DNA of 64,000 bases from Methanogenium organophilum. Lineage in GTDB: Archaea; Halobacteriota; Methanomicrobia; Methanomicrobiales; Methanomicrobiaceae. The notes under the pieces are model-generated. The model was not told where the DNA came from. It did not search any database and worked only from the letters and a program-made list of their open reading frames with translations. Shown here in pieces: positions 35,901 to 43,496 of the stretch. The DNA is taken from NCBI RefSeq assembly GCF_026684035.1, contig NZ_CP113361.1:1550001-1614000 (forward strand). Reading direction: 5' to 3'. A program made the position numbers and the translations under genes. Position 1 is the first letter of the stretch; each line of letters begins with the position of its first letter.

Positions 35901-36938
35901 CACGGTGGAATGAATGCAATCCGGATCATCCGCCATGGTGAGGAAGGACTCACTGAAGTGCTCGAGACGGTCTTTGCCGGCTATGATGTAGACGGTCTGA
36001 TGATATTTGCTGCTGATTCACCCAATGGCCTCTCGCTCTTTGGTATGGCAGCAGTCGCAACAGCATCCTATGGTGACAGTGATGACTCCGGATGGGTGCC
36101 GACTACCACCCCGACACCTGAAATCACCAAACCGGGAACGGTTCCTGAGTATGCGATCATCTCCTCAGCGGTGACCTTCAGCACGGCTGATGGAACAAAG
36201 ACGTTCTCCATCGACCGCCGCGTTGCAGAAGCAAACGATGCATCTGTTGTCATCGTCGGTAAGGATGTGCAGATCCGCATGCCGAACGGAACGCTTCACA
36301 TTGAGGCCACCGGTATTTCCGAAGATGGCAATCTCATCTCCGGTGACGTCACCCGTGTATTCTATGAGGCGAATCCTGTGACTGCCACACTGAATGGCAT
36401 TGGTGGTATCACAGGTGGCATCACGCTTGACCTCCTTGTTGTGCCCACCGCAGATGACGAGATGCGCATCTATCTTTCCGGAGACGTGCCTGCATCGGTC
36501 AAAAACGGTCTGAAACAGGCAGCAATATCTACCGGAAAGATTGCGGGTGACGTGGCGTTTATCATGCCGCTCTCCTTCTCAACTCCTATAGCAGGCAGTG
36601 CAACCGTGACCCTCACGGCCCCCTCACTCTGGGTTGAGAGCAGCGGCGGGGCTGGTAATGTGATGGTTGCCGGCTACCGGTCCGACGGTACAGCAGTCCT
36701 GCTTCCGACGACAGGCACAAGTGAAGGTGTATTCACTGCAGAATCTCCTGTACTCTATGATGGCTACGGTCTTGTTGCAGTCAGTGCGGCAGAGACCGAA
36801 GACGTGGTGACGACACCTGCACCAACTGCTACCCCGGATGAAGCAACGCCGACTGCATCAGGCAGCATCTTCACCACCCTTGCACTCATTTGTGCAGTCT
36901 TCGGCATTGCCGGATATGCGGCAATGAAGAAGAGATAA
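29949..36938 (+). CDS. Giant modular cell-surface protein with transcobalamin-like and other repeats
   Basis: About 2,330 residues begin MSMVDLVNKKG, then a signal segment (LPFLFALLLVLVVCAVPVTAAA). After an N-terminal module of about 200 residues come five DUF4430/transcobalamin-like modules of about 137 residues, each with SDGTFTW or ADGSFSW, GALDAA or GALEAA, WYNYTE, WNYQLNGEY and YYGP. The first three and last two are nearly identical within each group. Four modules of another type follow (AGMPLYFLVGLVDDD, GVPLWVIAAVSD, GIPLWILAGWVDD, GMPLWLICGYVDD, each ending near PLRLVGP). A second copy of the N-terminal module lies at about 34.1-34.65 kb. The C-terminal half is beta-rich, with a Thr/Pro linker, one membrane helix and KKR at the end. 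It is probably a long stalk anchored at the membrane; its ligand is unknown. Starts at 29940 and 29955 are also possible. Confidence 0.88.
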   Translation: MSMVDLVNKKGLPFLFALLLVLVVCAVPVTAAASTEVTVQKIAADGTTVLDERTISATEMEATLPIMGDGTTHYYGHGPTFNPDNLWDEAEEINWEDKDSGAVRGTDIKDLCDLVGGANAGETIQIGEWMGTYMGYSKTFPYENVYSPDARQGQIVLTWETNGDSVNDGSYSDGMRTVFFADTSSNPQGKHVYGTWDMHETLSEEYWHFFSSDGVDYPATTGLYVKWVNMIRIYSDDPAPVNVYDGSVTLPDGTFSWTDSKGDSYDISCQTPLGALDAAAESGEFTYEGTWKTNINGAVLDNVLSNGDWYNYTETHGWNYQLNGEYINYWSATDGISAKALSDGDTLVFYYGPQDDTTTENATALITIDVNIGGAGPVQVYDGSVTLPDGTFSWTDSKGDSYDISCQTPLGALDAAAESGEFTYEGTWKTNINGAVLDNVLSNGDWYNYTETHGWNYQLNGEYINYWSSTDGISAKALSDGDTLVFYYGPQDDTTIVNATALITIDVNIGGVGPVQVYDGSVTLADGSFSWTDSNGDSYDITCQTPLGALDAAAESGEFTYEGTWKTNINGAVLDNVLSDSTWFNYSDDDVGWNYQLNGEYINYWSPTDGISAKALSDGDTLVFYYGPQDDTTTENATALITIDVSIPGNTPTGAVDVLYEGSVELSDGTFTWDGHDIAEMTPHGALEGASDIAGFEYVGFWSGDKNTAAVDNIGSGDTWYNYTEIDGVQYAWNYQINGVYQYYWSDTTGISNNVIEDGDYVEFYYGPKESETLEDAEAVIRIWVNPEEPIGPVDVIYEGSVQLGDGTFTWDGHDISEMTPHGALEAASDIAGFEYVGFWSGDKNTAAVDNIGSGDTWYNYTEIDGVQYAWNYQLNGVYQYYWSDTTGISNNVIENGDYVEFYYGPKSDETTDNATAVIRMRVSDGSGPTPGEDWEITVINGDCTFTVDKAYFESGVACGHVASYTDDDGTWAGMPLYFLVGLVDDDVEHGPGAFNRELAAAGYSVEVTASDGYSINFESTDIADNDNIFAANTLNGAELPATIGDNKTCWPLRMSGSEVVAGKLVGGIATIELIGVPEPSAGWELGVNGIISDKVTEAEFNDFCMHAVTWTDGNGDVWEGVPLWVIAAVSDNYESTTHWTFDDAAAAEGYTVRITAGDGFNKTFASADMARSDDYILASVCNDEPLSREGNPSPYPLRLVGPAVWNNDSGSFTGSAISNITTIDLVELIPPEPAEGSWNLLTKGIITSVITEEFFEQALVCHHTQTWMNEETGELWSGIPLWILAGWVDDRTPHGSDGFNDAVALAGYTVIVTAEDGYSKSLPSSLIARNNNLIVANTLNGSPLEDSFPLRLVGPDLPEASFGVGNIAKIELTDFCEPEGSIPLTIVKYADDGVTELANVTVTWDWMADNMPVYGDGVTEYKFEGLCFPPNDPWDMNETYPGGFKISEKIKGTSIRELCELAGGMDSGTEIKFVATDGWTSKLSYDVIYEPADCVGEPVLAWYSTDWGGPMPAYSDGFRIFFITDDAIFGQRDMYEGIPFQYWHYNSGLPSCAGLSAKLVTRIELTTYADPMWNLTALGAIPAELSKGFFEGAMGCTMSGNHKATYTDTSGNTWEGMPLWLICGYVDDDNPHVGKSYNETLAEEGYDIHIIAEDGFETVIDSRNTIKNNNYIIANTLNGQLMRPDDGNGWPLRLVGPNVTAHYDGVKGVRNIVKIILDLPYAPDMYSGTVTAEWGDIAAGAPVQAFIGSIAAGTGVMADTNVYATEGVPFAVTGTQYLVGEPITFIVDGVEALEHPTFMGAQTVALDLTFPIGSLPVGEEDCDGVPPCVEVVDENVTVDLTGGNVDVDGSNIAIFPAGNGWESMLIETSGVTENATAATGGVTGVVATGIPVSGIIPEVGNVTAGFMVNLTGMPGNNASITSMISKEPSSEMLSYFQIAASEEGVGITDVAYTLNIQKSGITNGGDITSAVIRMAVTPEWVNAHGGMNAIRIIRHGEEGLTEVLETVFAGYDVDGLMIFAADSPNGLSLFGMAAVATASYGDSDDSGWVPTTTPTPEITKPGTVPEYAIISSAVTFSTADGTKTFSIDRRVAEANDASVVIVGKDVQIRMPNGTLHIEATGISEDGNLISGDVTRVFYEANPVTATLNGIGGITGGITLDLLVVPTADDEMRIYLSGDVPASVKNGLKQAAISTGKIAGDVAFIMPLSFSTPIAGSATVTLTAPSLWVESSGGAGNVMVAGYRSDGTAVLLPTTGTSEGVFTAESPVLYDGYGLVAVSAAETEDVVTTPAPTATPDEATPTASGSIFTTLALICAVFGIAGYAAMKKR
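30675..31898 (+). repeat. Three tandem copies, period 411 bp, inside the giant gene
   Basis: Copies begin at about 30675, 31086 and 31497, exactly 411 bases (137 codons) apart. Copies 1 and 2 differ by only a few bases over more than 350, including synonymous positions; copy 3 is slightly more diverged at its edges. Such DNA-level identity means recent duplication or gene conversion. Confidence 0.9.
31920..32720 (+). repeat. Two tandem copies, period 414 bp, inside the giant gene
   Basis: Copies begin at about 31920 and 32334, 414 bases apart. The central 300 bases are almost identical (for example the stretches encoding HGALE, GFEYVGFWSGDKNTAAVDN and WYNYTEIDGVQYAWNYQ). They are a diverged branch of the same module as the upstream 411-bp repeats. 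Confidence 0.88.
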
Positions 36939-37113
36939 TCTTCTTTTTTCCGTCCGTTTTTTGTTCAGCGGGTTTACCGCTGCACACTGCTCAGGAACGG
37001 ATGATTTTCCCGAATCGATATCGAATTTTGGGTGTGAAAAAAGGGGTATGCCGCCAAAAAGAAAATATAGTATCCCGATAGCCGGTTTATCGTGATATTT
37101 CCGGAGAGAAGAA

Positions 37114-37791
37114 TTATTTCTGCTGTCTTCGTTTCCACCAGGACAGTCTGAGCCACGCAAGTTCATCCCTGACATATTCTGTCCAGGTGTGGGTCTCTTC
37201 TGCGAGCCGGGTGATCCGTGTGTCATTTTGGTCCAGCTGGCTGTCAACATGTGTGATCCAGGTGTCCACTGCTTCCATCTGTTCCTGGATGGCGGCGACC
37301 TGTCGTTCAAGCCGGTCGATACGTTCTCCGAATTCTTCCCGGTCTCTGACCATTTTCTCTTCCAGGGAGGTGATACGGTCGGCAAACCGGGAAAACTGCT
37401 GCCCCTGCATTGCAACCGTCTGAATGAGATGATTGGGAACACTACCGTGACCTGCCGTTATTTTTTGTTTCTGCACGGTATTCTCATCTTCACGTGTTTT
37501 GGAAATGGAACTGAGACGGGACGCAGGCGCGGGTTTCCCTTTGTGTTTTCTGAGCTCTTCTGAATGTCTTGTTTGCGCGGTTTTTTGTCCTGCCTGCTTC
37601 TTTTGTTCTTCATCAGCGATTGCCGTAAATACATCTGCTGCCCGTTCGTCGTATACCTGAATTCTTCCTACCTGCCGGGAAGATATCCGGTTGCCATGGC
37701 GGTGTGCGATATCATGTACCTGTTCTTCAGAGAGCCCTGTCATCTCTGCAATATCTGCTGCCTTCAGCTTTTTTCCGGGTATCTGTTTCAT
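37114..37791 (-). CDS. Putative DNA-binding coiled-coil protein
   Basis: Starting MKQIPGKKLKAADIAEMTG, this 225-residue protein has an N-terminal segment that looks like a MerR/Xre-style helix-turn-helix (ADIAEMTGLSEEQVHDIAHRHG, then RQVGRIQVYDERAADVF), a basic Lys/Arg-rich linker, and a long coiled coil (RITSLEEKMVRDREEFGERIDRLERQVAAIQEQMEAV) to the end. GAGGAG lies nine bases before the ATG at 37791 and decides the start. I do not recognise a named family; a chromosome-organising or regulatory role is a guess. Confidence 0.7.
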   Translation of the reverse strand: MKQIPGKKLKAADIAEMTGLSEEQVHDIAHRHGNRISSRQVGRIQVYDERAADVFTAIADEEQKKQAGQKTAQTRHSEELRKHKGKPAPASRLSSISKTREDENTVQKQKITAGHGSVPNHLIQTVAMQGQQFSRFADRITSLEEKMVRDREEFGERIDRLERQVAAIQEQMEAVDTWITHVDSQLDQNDTRITRLAEETHTWTEYVRDELAWLRLSWWKRRQQK

Positions 37792-37892
37792 TGATTGTCT
37801 CCTCGGGTGCATTGCACACAAAACGGCCCTGCTAACACGTTGAGTACTTCTGTACCGGTATACATTAATGCTCTCGTCCCGTATTCTGAGGT

Positions 37893-38375
37893 ATGGGGTT
37901 CTTTCACCAGGTGCTTCCCGGCATCGGGACGAAATATGAACTGGAGACAGATAGCGGAGACATTATTTCTGTCATCTTCATGGCAAACGGCAGGGTTCAG
38001 CTGTACACCCAGCCGGCACGATGTCCGGAATGTTATGCCGCAGATCTAAATCCAATGGAGACACGCCGATTGGGGAATGTCCTTACCGGCGCCATTATGG
38101 AGGCGGAGGAGGAAGGGGTGGAGATTGCATTCTCCGCTCTGGCAGATCTCAGGATTGTGGTACACACCTATATCATCGGTGCGAAACTCGCCGGAAAGGC
38201 AATCAGTGATCTCGATATCCGTTCCCGCACCGGAGTGACCGTCCTCGCGGTTTCACGTGATGGGAAAAATACGGTGAATCCGCGTCCGGATTTCAGATTT
38301 ATTTCGGGAGATGCTGTTGTCGTTATCGGAGAATCCGACCAGATCCGTGCATTTGAGCAGGAGTTTATGGAGTAA
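37893..38375 (+). CDS. TrkA-C (RCK-C) domain protein, KhtT-like regulator of the K+/H+ antiporter
   Basis: This 160-residue protein has an N-terminal domain with a CxxC (ARCPECYAADL, C44/C47), and a C-terminal TrkA-C domain (about 75-160): KLAGKAISDLDIRSRTGVTVLAVSRDG and FISGDAVVVIGESDQIRAFEQEF. KhtT-type proteins gate a partner antiporter in response to ligand or ionic state. The antiporter gene starts five bases downstream, and TGAGGT precedes this ATG, so the pair is an operon. The CxxC is not a typical feature and might give redox or metal sensing. Confidence 0.85.
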   Translation: MGFFHQVLPGIGTKYELETDSGDIISVIFMANGRVQLYTQPARCPECYAADLNPMETRRLGNVLTGAIMEAEEEGVEIAFSALADLRIVVHTYIIGAKLAGKAISDLDIRSRTGVTVLAVSRDGKNTVNPRPDFRFISGDAVVVIGESDQIRAFEQEFME

Positions 38376-38380
38376 ACCGG

Positions 38381-39493
38381 ATGGAAGGAATTGCCGTTGC
38401 ACTGGCAGTATGTGTAGGAGTGGCACTCATTTGCCGCCGATATGCTATTCCGCCCATTCCCTTTTATATCATCACTGGTCTGCTCTTAGGGACTGCGGGC
38501 CTTGGTGTTGTGCATTCGTCTGAGGTTTCTGAATGGATCGCCCACATGGGTCTCTTGTTCCTGCTCTTCACGATGGGTCTTCATCTTCACCCGGGTGAGG
38601 TTGCGAAGCGGCGCAGCTCGTTTCTGAAGGCAGGAATTATTGATCTCTGCATTAATTTTTCTGCTGGGTTTGCGGTCGCATTTATCATTGGGTTGCCACT
38701 CTATGATGCGGTGGTGCTCGCAGGTGCATTTTATATTTCAAGTTCCGCAATCGCGCTCTCATCGCTTATTGATAACCGTAAACTTGGGTTTCGGGAATCT
38801 GATACGGTTATCTGGCTGATGGTCTTTGAGGATATTATACTCGTTGCACTGCTGATTATGTTAGCCTCACAGGACGTGTCCCCCCTTCGCACAATAGGAA
38901 TTATCCTCTGTGTGGCAGTGGCTGCCTTTACCTTTGCATGGAAATTCAGGGGTCATCTCCACCAGTTCTTTGCACGGGAAGATGAACTTCCAATACTGGT
39001 AGTTTTTCTCAGTGTTGTGCTCGCCGTCGCCATCGCTGGTGTGACCGGTGTACCTGACAGCCTGCTTGTCATCATTCTTGGTTCAGCCATATCACTTGTC
39101 GCATCAGAACGTGCAGAAGCGGTCGCCCGCCCGTTCAGAGAGGTGTTCCTGGTTGTATTTTTTGTCTTTTTTGGGATATCTGTCAGTTTTTCCGGTGCAC
39201 CATCGCTGATTCTCCTCGCATCTGTGATTATTCTTGCAATTGTCACCAAGTTCTGTTCAGGGGTTTTAATCGGGAAAGTTATTCATGGAAGAGCTCTCTC
39301 CGGAATTGATATATGGGCAGATACGACATCACGGGGAGAATTTTCTATTCTTCTGGCACTGTTATACGGGTCATCTGCTGTCGTCCCTGTCGTTGCTGCC
39401 CTCGTGGTTGTAACATCATGTGTTGGTTCATTCACCGGAAAATATAGCATACGTATCCGGCGGTGGTTTGGGGGTATCACTGCCGGAAAATAA
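38381..39493 (+). CDS. CPA2-family K+/H+ antiporter (KefB/KhtU-like)
   Basis: This 370-residue membrane protein has about 12 hydrophobic segments and typical CPA2 sequence: YAIPPIPFYIITGLLLG, ISSSAIALSSLIDNRKLG and DTTSRGEFSILLALLYG. There is no fused RCK domain; the regulatory module is the separate protein just upstream. It probably exports K+ (or Na+) in exchange for protons to control pH and turgor. GGAG lies 13 bases before the ATG. Confidence 0.88.
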   Translation: MEGIAVALAVCVGVALICRRYAIPPIPFYIITGLLLGTAGLGVVHSSEVSEWIAHMGLLFLLFTMGLHLHPGEVAKRRSSFLKAGIIDLCINFSAGFAVAFIIGLPLYDAVVLAGAFYISSSAIALSSLIDNRKLGFRESDTVIWLMVFEDIILVALLIMLASQDVSPLRTIGIILCVAVAAFTFAWKFRGHLHQFFAREDELPILVVFLSVVLAVAIAGVTGVPDSLLVIILGSAISLVASERAEAVARPFREVFLVVFFVFFGISVSFSGAPSLILLASVIILAIVTKFCSGVLIGKVIHGRALSGIDIWADTTSRGEFSILLALLYGSSAVVPVVAALVVVTSCVGSFTGKYSIRIRRWFGGITAGK

Positions 39494-39710
39494 TCCCGGT
39501 TACCTGCAATTTTTATTTTTATTGCAGTAGGTATCCCAGGATTAATGGGGTTTCTTTCCTGTTCGTTGTGAATAGCATGATGAGAGGGTATCAAAATATG
39601 GGGAATATCTTGCTGAATGTCTTCTTTGGGAGTGAATCTGTTACTGTTGTATGCATTTGCCTGAAATAGCGATGGCTTGTTTTGCCATTTAAATCCTACA
39701 AAATTTATTT

Positions 39711-39737
39711 ATATGGTTATTGAAGAATATACCATAT
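39711..39737. promoter_or_regulatory. 7-bp inverted repeat overlapping the TATA box of the recombinase-like gene
   Basis: ATATGGT (39711-39717) and ACCATAT (39731-39737) are exact inverted copies with 13 bases between. The left arm is the end of the TATA-like TTTATTTATATGG (39704-39716), and the right arm lies near the expected transcription start. A protein bound here would compete with TBP. Because the gene 20 bases downstream encodes a DNA-binding protein, autoregulation is plausible. Confidence 0.5.
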
Positions 39738-39756
39738 CCTCCTATGATGTGATAAT

Positions 39757-40395
39757 ATGAAACAACAGTCAGTGGTGTATCTGAACAGTCGTAAACCCGC
39801 TGATTTTGAGAAACAAAAAGTTGATATTGAAAATTTTTGCAAATATCGGTTTGAGATTGAGCGGATATTTCATGATAATCAGTCTCCTTTCATTCCTGCG
39901 TCAAATCGTTCCGAATTCATTGAAATGGTTAATTACTGTGCGGAAAAAGGCATTTCGAATATCATTTTTTATGATCTGGATACAACGCTGAAGATCCCTG
40001 ATGTTTTCATTAGTGAGCTTTCCATCGTTTTAGAAAGGGGGTATATCCCATACTGGGCCCGCGGCGATTTTATTTCAGGAAGGTATGATTCTGATGAACG
40101 GAGGGAAGCTGTAAATGCATTTTCCCGGTATCTTGAACAGTTTGCCGCCCAGAATGGTCTTGAAAATCGGATAAAAAAACGATCCGGTGTTTCCACCCGC
40201 AGGCCCGGTCGTCCGGCAGCCCTGGATGAGAAGGGGATATCTGATCTTCTGGCAGCACGGCGGTCAGGAAAGACAATTGGTGAAGTGTGCCGTATCTTTG
40301 GTGTTTCCCGTAGCACGGTGAGCAAGATCCTTCGTGATTATCCGGAACTGAAAGGAGAATGGAAGGGCCCTGTTTCTCCGGGAAAACGGAACTGA
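39757..40395 (+). CDS. Serine-recombinase-like DNA-binding protein with lost catalytic motif
   Basis: This 212-residue protein has an N-terminal part shaped like a resolvase domain (QSVVYLNSRKPADFEKQKVDIENFCK, then FYDLDTTLKIPDVFISELSIVL) and a C-terminal Hin/resolvase-type helix-turn-helix (about 150-195: RRPGRPAALDEKGISDLL, then GEVCRIFGVSRSTVSKILRD). In active enzymes the N-terminus reads Y-x-R-V-S; here it is Y8-L-N-S-R, so the Arg and the aligned Ser are gone (S11 is shifted by one), and the Arg-rich D-R-x-x-R segment is replaced by DLDTTLK. It probably binds DNA as a regulator instead of recombining. It converges with the RPA operon. Confidence 0.8.
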   Translation: MKQQSVVYLNSRKPADFEKQKVDIENFCKYRFEIERIFHDNQSPFIPASNRSEFIEMVNYCAEKGISNIIFYDLDTTLKIPDVFISELSIVLERGYIPYWARGDFISGRYDSDERREAVNAFSRYLEQFAAQNGLENRIKKRSGVSTRRPGRPAALDEKGISDLLAARRSGKTIGEVCRIFGVSRSTVSKILRDYPELKGEWKGPVSPGKRN

Positions 40396-40399
40396 TTAA

Positions 40400-40924
40400 T
40401 TAAAACAGACGATATATGCAGAAATTCTTATAGCGGTGTTCACGCTGGTCATAATCTGCGAGAATGTTTGGCCGGTTTCCCAGTTCAAGCATTCGTGAAG
40501 TAAGTGTCTCCATTCCGCAGGTACGATTAATAATTGCACGCAGCTCATCATTGACATGAAAGAGCGGCTCTTTCCCGATAGCTTCTATTGCATCTGATGG
40601 ATATGCATCAATACCAAAATATTCAAAGATTGATTCCAGCGCGATAACCCATACACGTTCGGAGATTGCTTTTTGTGCTGCCTGTTCCGCTTCCTCTTCG
40701 CTGAGGACCAGGTATGCCTGTATTCCATCGCAGTAATATGCGTGGTAGCCATAGAGTCTGCCCGTCGATTGTGTGATGCGACCCGCTGATACACCAAGGA
40801 AACTCGCCAGTATCTCCGTTTGTGATTGGGGCTCTTTTGGGTTCAGTAAATCATCACCTGGGGGGGTTGGATTGAATGCTACAGATCTGCCTGGATGTGG
40901 TCTTATAGTATCAATATGACACAC
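40400..40924 (-). CDS. Uncharacterised protein at the end of the RPA operon
   Basis: This 174-residue protein has an N-terminal, Pro-rich segment, then a region with TEILASFLGVSAGRITQSTGRLYG, reading like a small DNA- or protein-binding domain, and a C-terminal helical part (SEEEAEQAAQKAISERVWVIALESIFEYFGI). I do not recognise a family. The likely start is GTG at 40924, 14 bases after the stop of the RPA-associated gene on the same strand, so it is probably co-transcribed with the RPA genes. An alternative later start cannot be excluded. Confidence 0.55.
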   Translation of the reverse strand: MCHIDTIRPHPGRSVAFNPTPPGDDLLNPKEPQSQTEILASFLGVSAGRITQSTGRLYGYHAYYCDGIQAYLVLSEEEAEQAAQKAISERVWVIALESIFEYFGIDAYPSDAIEAIGKEPLFHVNDELRAIINRTCGMETLTSRMLELGNRPNILADYDQREHRYKNFCIYRLF

Positions 40925-40938
40925 AGGAAAAAAAGGTT

Positions 40939-41535
40939 TTAGAATGTAATCCGCTGGAGTGCATGGAGTGCCATCTGGCGGTAGGTTTCCGGGTCGTTTG
41001 CATAGAATTCCCGTGCTTTTTTGCTGTCTTCGGTCTCCCCAAAGGCATCCGCACGGTCAAGTGTCTGGGCTGCCGTTTCATCCACCCATTTCCGGTAGGT
41101 GTCCTCGTCAATCTCTGCAACCGTTTCTGCCCGAATAGAGACAAAGGTTGCACCGTCAGGAGTATTGCGTGCCTGTGCCTTTCCAACGACCGCCACCCAG
41201 GCACTCTCATCAATTCGTGAGATCTGTTGTTTTGCCTCAGGCTGGTAACTGCCGGCGTTCACAAAGAATATCCCGGTCGGGTCCTGCACACGCACCGAGT
41301 AAAATGCATTTTCGTCTCCTTTCAGCTCTTTACGTATCATCTGTCCGCAGAAAAAGAGACGGTTGGAGCGGATTCCGCTGGGAAGCATCACATAGACCGG
41401 ACTTTTCTCATCTTCCCCGTCTTTAAAGGTGAGGCGGATTTCCCGGACTTCCGCTGCAAATGCTCTGCGTGCGGGTTCACGGATATAGCGGCGTTGTGTG
41501 TTTGCAGGTGTTGTTGTTTGTGTTGGTGTACTCAT
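40939..41535 (-). CDS. RPA-associated protein (COG3390 family)
   Basis: This 198-residue protein is the partner typically encoded next to euryarchaeal RPA. It contains TQRRYIREPARRAFAAEVREIRLTF, an OB-fold segment with GDENAFYSVRVQDPTGIFFVNAGSYQPEA and a C-terminal helical part (RKWVDETAAQTL). Such proteins associate with the RPA core and help bind single-stranded DNA. The ATG overlaps the RPA stop by four bases, so expression is coupled. Confidence 0.9.
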   Translation of the reverse strand: MSTPTQTTTPANTQRRYIREPARRAFAAEVREIRLTFKDGEDEKSPVYVMLPSGIRSNRLFFCGQMIRKELKGDENAFYSVRVQDPTGIFFVNAGSYQPEAKQQISRIDESAWVAVVGKAQARNTPDGATFVSIRAETVAEIDEDTYRKWVDETAAQTLDRADAFGETEDSKKAREFYANDPETYRQMALHALQRITF

Positions 41536-43496
41536 GAGTGATCCCCTCCTGTCTGACCTTCGGCCCGGTTGATGAGCATCGCATGTTCTCCCTGGTCGTA
41601 GGTTACCAGGGCGACAGTATCGGAGTCACGGACAAGGACGGTTCCGTCAATATTCGGACCATTGCAAGAGATGTATCGTCCCATCAGACGTTCCTGGAAC
41701 TGCATGAAGACATCATCCGGCCCAAGTGGTGAATTTTCTGCAATTTCAATTGCTTTTTCAAGGGTTAGGCCTGTTACCTTTTCGACAGCTTCTCGTTGCA
41801 TGATGATATTTGTTGCAGTGATACCGTCATCAACAACACCGGTAATCCTGAGGTCATAGCGGAAATCCTGCTGCATTTCATGAACCGGGCAGAAATTCTG
41901 ACGCGAAAGTGCACGGTTGCATCCTTCAACCCTGCAGCGTTTGATCAGGCCTGACCCCGTACTCATGTGAACAACCGCACCGACAATTGTTTCATTGCGT
42001 CCGTCACTTCCGATTTCAATGTCCGCTCCTTCTTCCTCAAGAATGGTTGCCCCGGAAAGATTGAGAGAATATCGTTCGTTGTATTCCTCAACACCTGCAT
42101 AATAGATGCTGTAGACGCGGTCTTCCTCAAGTGTGATCTCCTCTGCACTCTCGTCCCTGTTCTTCCAGATGATAAATTTCATCCGGTCGGTTTCATCACC
42201 GACAAGACCGGTCTGGAGCATCCGGTCCGTTCGCACTTCCCAGTTGGTGAGCATTTTTACGCGGACGCAGGCGACCCCTGGAGTGAGGTCTGCGAGGGGG
42301 GTGACAACTGGCATCAGAGCACGGTCCTCTGCAATTGGGGTGATGGTTGTGCCGGAGTGAATCTTCATATTGGGGGCACCCCGGAATTCGTCGATGGTTG
42401 CGTTCTCCAGTCTGTACCACTTGTGTTCTTCAAGCGGTTCTGCACCTGCTTTTTCCCAGATGACAAATTCCATTGCACCGCTTGGGTCTGCGATAATACC
42501 CTTCTGTGCAATGGCAGGGCTGGGGGATGGCTGAAGGGCTACAATTTTTCCTTCGACAGTCACCCAGTCGTTTGGCTTTGCGGATCCAATCTCGCCGACG
42601 GTATCCGGACTGCCTGATGTGGTATTCAGTGATTCCGCCATTTCATCCGCTGCTGATGCCACCGTATTCCCGGTATCAGTGATTGGAGTTACTTTAGTAC
42701 CTGAATGGAGCTTGAGATTCATCTTTTCTTTAAAGCTATCAGCAACAGCCGACTCAATTCTGTACCATTTTTCTTCTTCCAGTGGTGGAAGTTCTGATTT
42801 ACTCCAGATGACAAATTCAATCGCATCAGTTGCATCTGCAATAATTCCCCGTTGTGAAATCGCAGGATTTCCCCCTTCTGATGTTTTCGTCACCTTTCCT
42901 TCAATAGTGACCCACTCATCAGGATTGAGTGATGCGATGGTTCTCAGTTCAGACGAATCTGCAGACGTACCGGTCATCCTTTCGGCAATTTTGTGCCAGT
43001 CCTGGCTGACAATCCTGCTCATCCCAGGCACCGGGACAACATTTGTACCGGAGTGTAGTTTGACATTGAGATTATCCCTGAATTCATCTGTAACACAGGA
43101 TTCAATTCTATACCATGCATTTTCTTCAAGAGCTGGTATCTGTGCCTTCTCCCAGATAACAAATTCAATGGCACCGCTTTCGTCTGCAATAATTCCCCGC
43201 TGAGCGATTGCAGGATTTCCTCCGGCAGTGACCATCACAACTTTTCCTTCAATGGTGGCCCAGTCGTTTGCCTGAAGTTCTGCGATCTGCTTTTTATCTT
43301 CTGCTTCACGTTTCGGGGTGATCTGCTGTTCACGCATCACTTCATTTGTGACCTGGCGTTCGGCGTCTTCTGCCGGGATAAGAAACTCATTGATAAGAAG
43401 GCGAAGTTTTGCCGCAATCTTTTCTGTTTCCGGCGTGCCCCCCCGTTCTTCAATTGTTCTGGAGATTCTTTCTGCTGTTTGGGTAATTTGATCCAT
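41532..43496 (-). CDS. rpa: Replication protein A, large subunit with repeated OB folds
   Basis: This 654-residue single-stranded DNA-binding protein contains three consecutive near-copies of an OB-fold module (ANDWATIEGKVVMVTAGGNPAIAQRG at about 75, SLNPDEWVTIEGKVTKTSEGG at about 190, SAKPNDWVTVEGKIVALQPS at about 300), then a fourth OB fold and a zinc-finger segment CRVEGCNRALSRQNFCPVH near residue 520. This is the multi-OB RPA architecture of Methanomicrobiales-like archaea. It carries out ssDNA protection in replication and repair. GGAGATGG precedes the ATG. It heads the minus-strand operon. Confidence 0.94.
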   Translation of the reverse strand: MDQITQTAERISRTIEERGGTPETEKIAAKLRLLINEFLIPAEDAERQVTNEVMREQQITPKREAEDKKQIAELQANDWATIEGKVVMVTAGGNPAIAQRGIIADESGAIEFVIWEKAQIPALEENAWYRIESCVTDEFRDNLNVKLHSGTNVVPVPGMSRIVSQDWHKIAERMTGTSADSSELRTIASLNPDEWVTIEGKVTKTSEGGNPAISQRGIIADATDAIEFVIWSKSELPPLEEEKWYRIESAVADSFKEKMNLKLHSGTKVTPITDTGNTVASAADEMAESLNTTSGSPDTVGEIGSAKPNDWVTVEGKIVALQPSPSPAIAQKGIIADPSGAMEFVIWEKAGAEPLEEHKWYRLENATIDEFRGAPNMKIHSGTTITPIAEDRALMPVVTPLADLTPGVACVRVKMLTNWEVRTDRMLQTGLVGDETDRMKFIIWKNRDESAEEITLEEDRVYSIYYAGVEEYNERYSLNLSGATILEEEGADIEIGSDGRNETIVGAVVHMSTGSGLIKRCRVEGCNRALSRQNFCPVHEMQQDFRYDLRITGVVDDGITATNIIMQREAVEKVTGLTLEKAIEIAENSPLGPDDVFMQFQERLMGRYISCNGPNIDGTVLVRDSDTVALVTYDQGEHAMLINRAEGQTGGDHS

